Positions 13,066-15,300 of a stretch of DNA of 15,300 nucleotides are shown piece by piece. This stretch comes from an uncultured Oxalobacteraceae bacterium. Its GTDB lineage: Bacteria; Pseudomonadota; Gammaproteobacteria; Burkholderiales; Burkholderiaceae_D. Location of the stretch: the NCBI GenBank assembly GCA_937996605.1, contig CALKVB010000359.1, positions 1 through 15,300 on the forward strand, written 5' to 3'. The position numbers and the translations under genes were made by a program. The notes beneath the pieces are model-generated. The model searched no databases. It saw nothing but the letters and a program-made list of their open reading frames with translations, and was not told the DNA's origin. How positions within the stretch are numbered: position 1 is the stretch's first letter; every line of letters begins with the position of its first letter.

Positions 13066-13599
13066 ATGAACAAATTAAGAACTATCGCATTTACCGTTTC
13101 TATGACACTGTTGGCTCAAACAAGTGCTGACGCCCAAGTCAAAAAATGGGTCGATAAAGACGGCAAAGTGCACTATGGAGATGCGATTTCGGCACCAGTG
13201 AAAAGCGATGAAGTAAAGATTAATGACAATCGGGGTAGTTTTAAAACAGAAGTAAATTTGCCGCAGACCACGACGAAAAATAATGCCGCTCAAAAAAATG
13301 AACAAAATACTGAGAAAGAAAAATTAGGTCTGTCACCTTCTATCATAAAAGTGTGCCTGCAATATGGAAAACAACTGAGCTCGCGCGCAGACGTAAAGCA
13401 AAGCTTCGAAGAAGCCAATACGCAAATGAGAATTGCCAATTCGATTAAGACCTCCTGCCCCGGTGTCAAAATTCACTGCACCAACTCGGCGACCAATCCA
13501 GAAAACAATCAATGCGAAGCGGTCAAAGCAAATAATGACAACGTCGTATTTGAAGAACAAAGAGATGGTGGACAACGCCAAATTACTGTCAAGAAATAA
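13066..13599 (+). CDS. Exported DUF4124 domain protein
   Basis: This 177-residue protein has a Sec signal peptide, MNKLRTIAFTVSMTLLAQTS and then ADA, cleaved after about residue 23. KKWVDKDGKVHYGDA (26-40) directly follows and is the DUF4124 signature, a small beta motif found at the N-terminus of many periplasmic proteins of Beta- and Gammaproteobacteria; its function is unknown. A Lys/Asn/Gln-rich linker (about 55-87) leads to a C-terminal part with four Cys (97, 131, 138, 150), an even number that would allow two disulfides in the periplasm. The last 20 residues are polar. It has its own promoter at 12941-12968 and stands upstream of four small envelope genes on the same strand. The C-terminal part is not a family I recognise. 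Confidence 0.85.
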   Translation: MNKLRTIAFTVSMTLLAQTSADAQVKKWVDKDGKVHYGDAISAPVKSDEVKINDNRGSFKTEVNLPQTTTKNNAAQKNEQNTEKEKLGLSPSIIKVCLQYGKQLSSRADVKQSFEEANTQMRIANSIKTSCPGVKIHCTNSATNPENNQCEAVKANNDNVVFEEQRDGGQRQITVKK

Positions 13600-13620
13600 C
13601 GGCCTATAACAGCCATACGT

Positions 13621-13806
13621 GTGAAGTGGGCGCGCTACGTGCTAGCCACACTTTATCTACTAGGTGGCGTAATAGGTTTAGGTGCATTTATCTCACAAGC
13701 ATCAATCTCGAATACTTGGGTCATCGGCATCTTAGGGCTCTTTTTTTGTGTAGCGGCTATCTTTCTAATCCAACCAAAGTCGCTAAAAGAGCCGCTAGAA
13801 TCATGA
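13621..13806 (+). CDS. Small two-helix membrane protein
   Basis: This 61-residue protein would start at GTG 13621, 21 bases after the DUF4124 stop. Two hydrophobic helices, about residues 5-24 and 33-51, are joined by a short polar loop (SQASISNT); the positive MKWAR start and QPKSLK end put both ends in the cytoplasm. I do not recognise the family. The frame is credible because of the membrane pattern and the lack of any better frame in this stretch, but there is no clear ribosome binding site and the start is GTG. Confidence 0.55.
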   Translation: MKWARYVLATLYLLGGVIGLGAFISQASISNTWVIGILGLFFCVAAIFLIQPKSLKEPLES

Positions 13807-13867
13807 CAAAAAGCAGCATCCAACAGACTCGATCTGTAAATCTCCCACTTTTTTCATAGGTGAAAAC

Positions 13868-14404
13868 TTGACCCTCACACCAACCCAAGAACATCAAACT
13901 GAAATGTGCCACGCCTATTACGATGGAGCACCTGGCGTTGTGGTCTCTAGTCTCGTGTGGTTCAGCTCGGCTTTCGTTTGCTGGCAATTCGGCATAGAGA
14001 AAGCCGTATGGACTTTGTTGGTCGGCGGCGCCTTGATTCATCCGCTCAGTTTAGTCCTTACGAAAGTATTGAGGCGGCCCGCGGTCACACACAAAGACAA
14101 TGCCCTCAATACCTTAGCGATAACATCCACCGTATGGCTCATCGTATGTTGCGCAATGTCATATGGCTTATATCTGCTGCATCCAAAGCTGTTTTATCCC
14201 GCAATGATGGCTTGTATTGGCAGCCGATTTTTGATCTTCGCTAGCATTTACGGCAAACGTTTCTTTATCTTACTTGGTGCCTGCCTCATACTGGCTGCAA
14301 ATGCAGCCTTGTTTTTGCAGTTGCCAAATGCAGTGGCCGCTACCCTTAGTGGGGCGATCGAACTCGGTTTTGCCATTGTTCTCTTTACCGCCTCGAAGAA
14401 ATAA
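13868..14404 (+). CDS. Multi-pass membrane protein, possibly DUF7010 family
   Basis: This 178-residue protein has six likely membrane helices at about 25-43, 46-65, 83-102, 106-122, 128-150 and 152-174, with a short polar N-terminus. YYDGAPGVVVSSLVWF near the start and ALIHPLSLVL after the second helix resemble the DUF7010 family of uncharacterised inner-membrane proteins; this match is from memory of the pattern and is tentative. The start is TTG at 13868, chosen because AGGTG lies five bases upstream; a later ATG at 13904 has no such site and would lose the N-terminal segment. It follows the two-helix membrane protein gene by 61 bases and precedes the next by 10, which suggests shared transcription. 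No transport motif is evident. Confidence 0.7.
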   Translation: MTLTPTQEHQTEMCHAYYDGAPGVVVSSLVWFSSAFVCWQFGIEKAVWTLLVGGALIHPLSLVLTKVLRRPAVTHKDNALNTLAITSTVWLIVCCAMSYGLYLLHPKLFYPAMMACIGSRFLIFASIYGKRFFILLGACLILAANAALFLQLPNAVAATLSGAIELGFAIVLFTASKK

Positions 14405-14414
14405 GGGCCAAGCA

Positions 14415-14729
14415 ATGAAGCTCCCTCATCAATTCGTTCGCTCTCTATTCTATGTAGCACTTGGCTGCGCTGCGCTCGCTGCCTTGCTTGTTGCACTAGT
14501 GTTGAGCAATACCGTCGAAGCCAACTGGATAGATGGCCTCGTTGCCTATCTCATCTTAGCAAGTTTTGGTGGGCTTTTCGCTTCGGTAATATTGGCCAAT
14601 TTTGTACACTGCCCATCTTGTGCAGCAAAGGCTATGATTTTTCCCGATTCACCAGAGGCCAACGCCAACTCGGAAAATCTACATCAACCTTGGCGCACAC
14701 ACTGCGGCCATTGTGATCAAAAACTGTAA
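14415..14729 (+). CDS. Small membrane protein with C-terminal zinc-ribbon-like motif
   Basis: This 104-residue protein has two membrane helices (about 10-31 and 39-62) followed by a soluble tail with HCPSC (about 64-68) and HCGHC (about 97-101). The two CxxC pairs, 27 residues apart, would fit a zinc ribbon or rubredoxin-like knuckle; since both helices are passed first and the N-terminus is basic, the tail is probably cytoplasmic. The ATG at 14415 has AGGG upstream and lies ten bases after the stop of the six-helix protein gene, which suggests an operon. The same frame is open further upstream, but that part lies inside the previous gene. I do not recognise a named family. Confidence 0.7.
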   Translation: MKLPHQFVRSLFYVALGCAALAALLVALVLSNTVEANWIDGLVAYLILASFGGLFASVILANFVHCPSCAAKAMIFPDSPEANANSENLHQPWRTHCGHCDQKL

Positions 14730-14734
14730 ACAAA

Positions 14735-14763
14735 GAATTCGCAATGCAAGAGCTTGCGAATTC
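14735..14763. repeat. Perfect inverted repeat between two envelope genes
   Basis: GAATTCGCAA (14735-14744) and TTGCGAATTC (14754-14763) are perfect 10-bp arms with a nine-base loop, five bases after the zinc-ribbon gene stop. A competing hairpin, GCAAG with CTTGC at 14746-14757, is nested in it. No T-run follows. It could end the upstream transcript or act as an operator for the DUF2059 gene. Confidence 0.55.
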
Positions 14764-14792
14764 ACCACTCCCATCTCTTTGAAAGCAAATAA

Positions 14793-15269
14793 ATGAAAAG
14801 ACTATTATTGATTCTTATCGCAGTCTGTGTCAGCGGAACTGCTTACGCTACTGAGGCAACCGATGCCAGTGCAAAGAAACTGTTACGCGTCACCAAGGCG
14901 GAAAAGATGATCGAAGCTAGCTACGCGCAGTTGCGTCCAATGATGGAAAGTATGATCAAAAATTCTCGCTTACCGGCTGCCGAACAAGAAAAAGCGCTCA
15001 CGGATTTTCGAAAAAATTACCCCCAAATTGAGAAGGTCTTCCGCGAGGAACTTTCATTTGAAAAATTGGAGTCCGAATACTTAGCCATCTACAAAGCGAC
15101 ATTCTCGGAGGAAGAAATTCTTGGAATGATCGAATTTTACGAATCAGAAACAGGTCAGGCGGTTCTCAATAAGATGCCACAGGTAGTCCAAAATACGATG
15201 GGTTTAGTTCAGAAAAAAATTCCACTCGTTATTCAAAAGATTGAGAAATCGATCAAAGAAAACAAATAA
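14793..15269 (+). CDS. Exported DUF2059 domain protein
   Basis: This 158-residue protein has a Sec signal peptide, MKRLLLILIAVCVSGTAYA, cleaved after about residue 19. The remainder is helical: an N-terminal pair of helices (about 28-65) and the DUF2059 core at about 95-150, with FSEEEILGMIEFYESETGQA and then LNKMPQVVQNTM. DUF2059 proteins are common periplasmic proteins of Proteobacteria with no established activity. The length is normal and the gene is complete. The ribosome binding site is weak (GAAAG). A hairpin separates it from the gene upstream, so it may be transcribed on its own. Confidence 0.88.
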   Translation: MKRLLLILIAVCVSGTAYATEATDASAKKLLRVTKAEKMIEASYAQLRPMMESMIKNSRLPAAEQEKALTDFRKNYPQIEKVFREELSFEKLESEYLAIYKATFSEEEILGMIEFYESETGQAVLNKMPQVVQNTMGLVQKKIPLVIQKIEKSIKENK

Positions 15270-15300
15270 GCAATGGCATAAAAGCTGAGGAATGAAAGCT

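Overview
The window reads as the chromosome of a Gram-negative betaproteobacterium, most likely Burkholderiales and probably Oxalobacteraceae (Undibacterium or Herminiimonas-like). This is inferred from hemE next to priA, from YceH, DUF4124, DUF2059 and DUF2339 proteins of betaproteobacterial type, and from the protein sequences; no rRNA or other marker is present. There are 17 protein genes. I see no tRNA, rRNA, CRISPR array, IS element, phage gene or recognisable defence system. The first 15 bases are Illumina adapter sequence, so the left end is an untrimmed contig end.

Layout. 1-345: 5' part of a DUF2339-type membrane protein gene (minus), cut by the contig end. 629-3866: single accessory genes: a GNAT acetyltransferase (plus), then on minus a VOC-domain protein with an unassigned N-terminal half, a PilZ protein and a DMP19/DUF4375 protein, then YceH (plus). 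3916-7880: a tight three-gene minus-strand operon, MBOAT acyltransferase, then a membrane-anchored DUF459-type SGNH protein, then an exported SGNH esterase with an inserted domain. It ends in a hairpin followed by a T-run. The layout resembles the peptidoglycan O-acetylation/de-acetylation cluster of Neisseria (PatA, PatB, Ape1). 8180-9040: an alpha/beta-hydrolase lipoprotein. 9192-11216: priA, primosomal helicase. 11674-12759: hemE, uroporphyrinogen decarboxylase. 13066-15269: five small plus-strand envelope genes: an exported DUF4124 protein, three small membrane proteins (one with two CxxC pairs) and an exported DUF2059 protein.

How the genes work together. The clearest functional unit is the MBOAT-SGNH-SGNH operon: the MBOAT would move acetyl groups across the inner membrane, the anchored SGNH protein would transfer them to a periplasmic glycan, and the exported SGNH enzyme would remove or remodel them. 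No glycosyltransferases lie nearby, which favours a general wall substrate over a dedicated exopolysaccharide, but this is inference.

The most unusual non-coding stretch is the 457-base gap between priA and hemE. It holds a tight cluster of three DnaA-box-like 9-mers over the likely priA promoter, a stretch that is only 24% G+C, a fourth near-box, and a group of partly exclusive inverted repeats just after hemE. Several other perfect inverted repeats sit in intergenic gaps, many without a T-run, so some may be regulatory structures rather than simple terminators.
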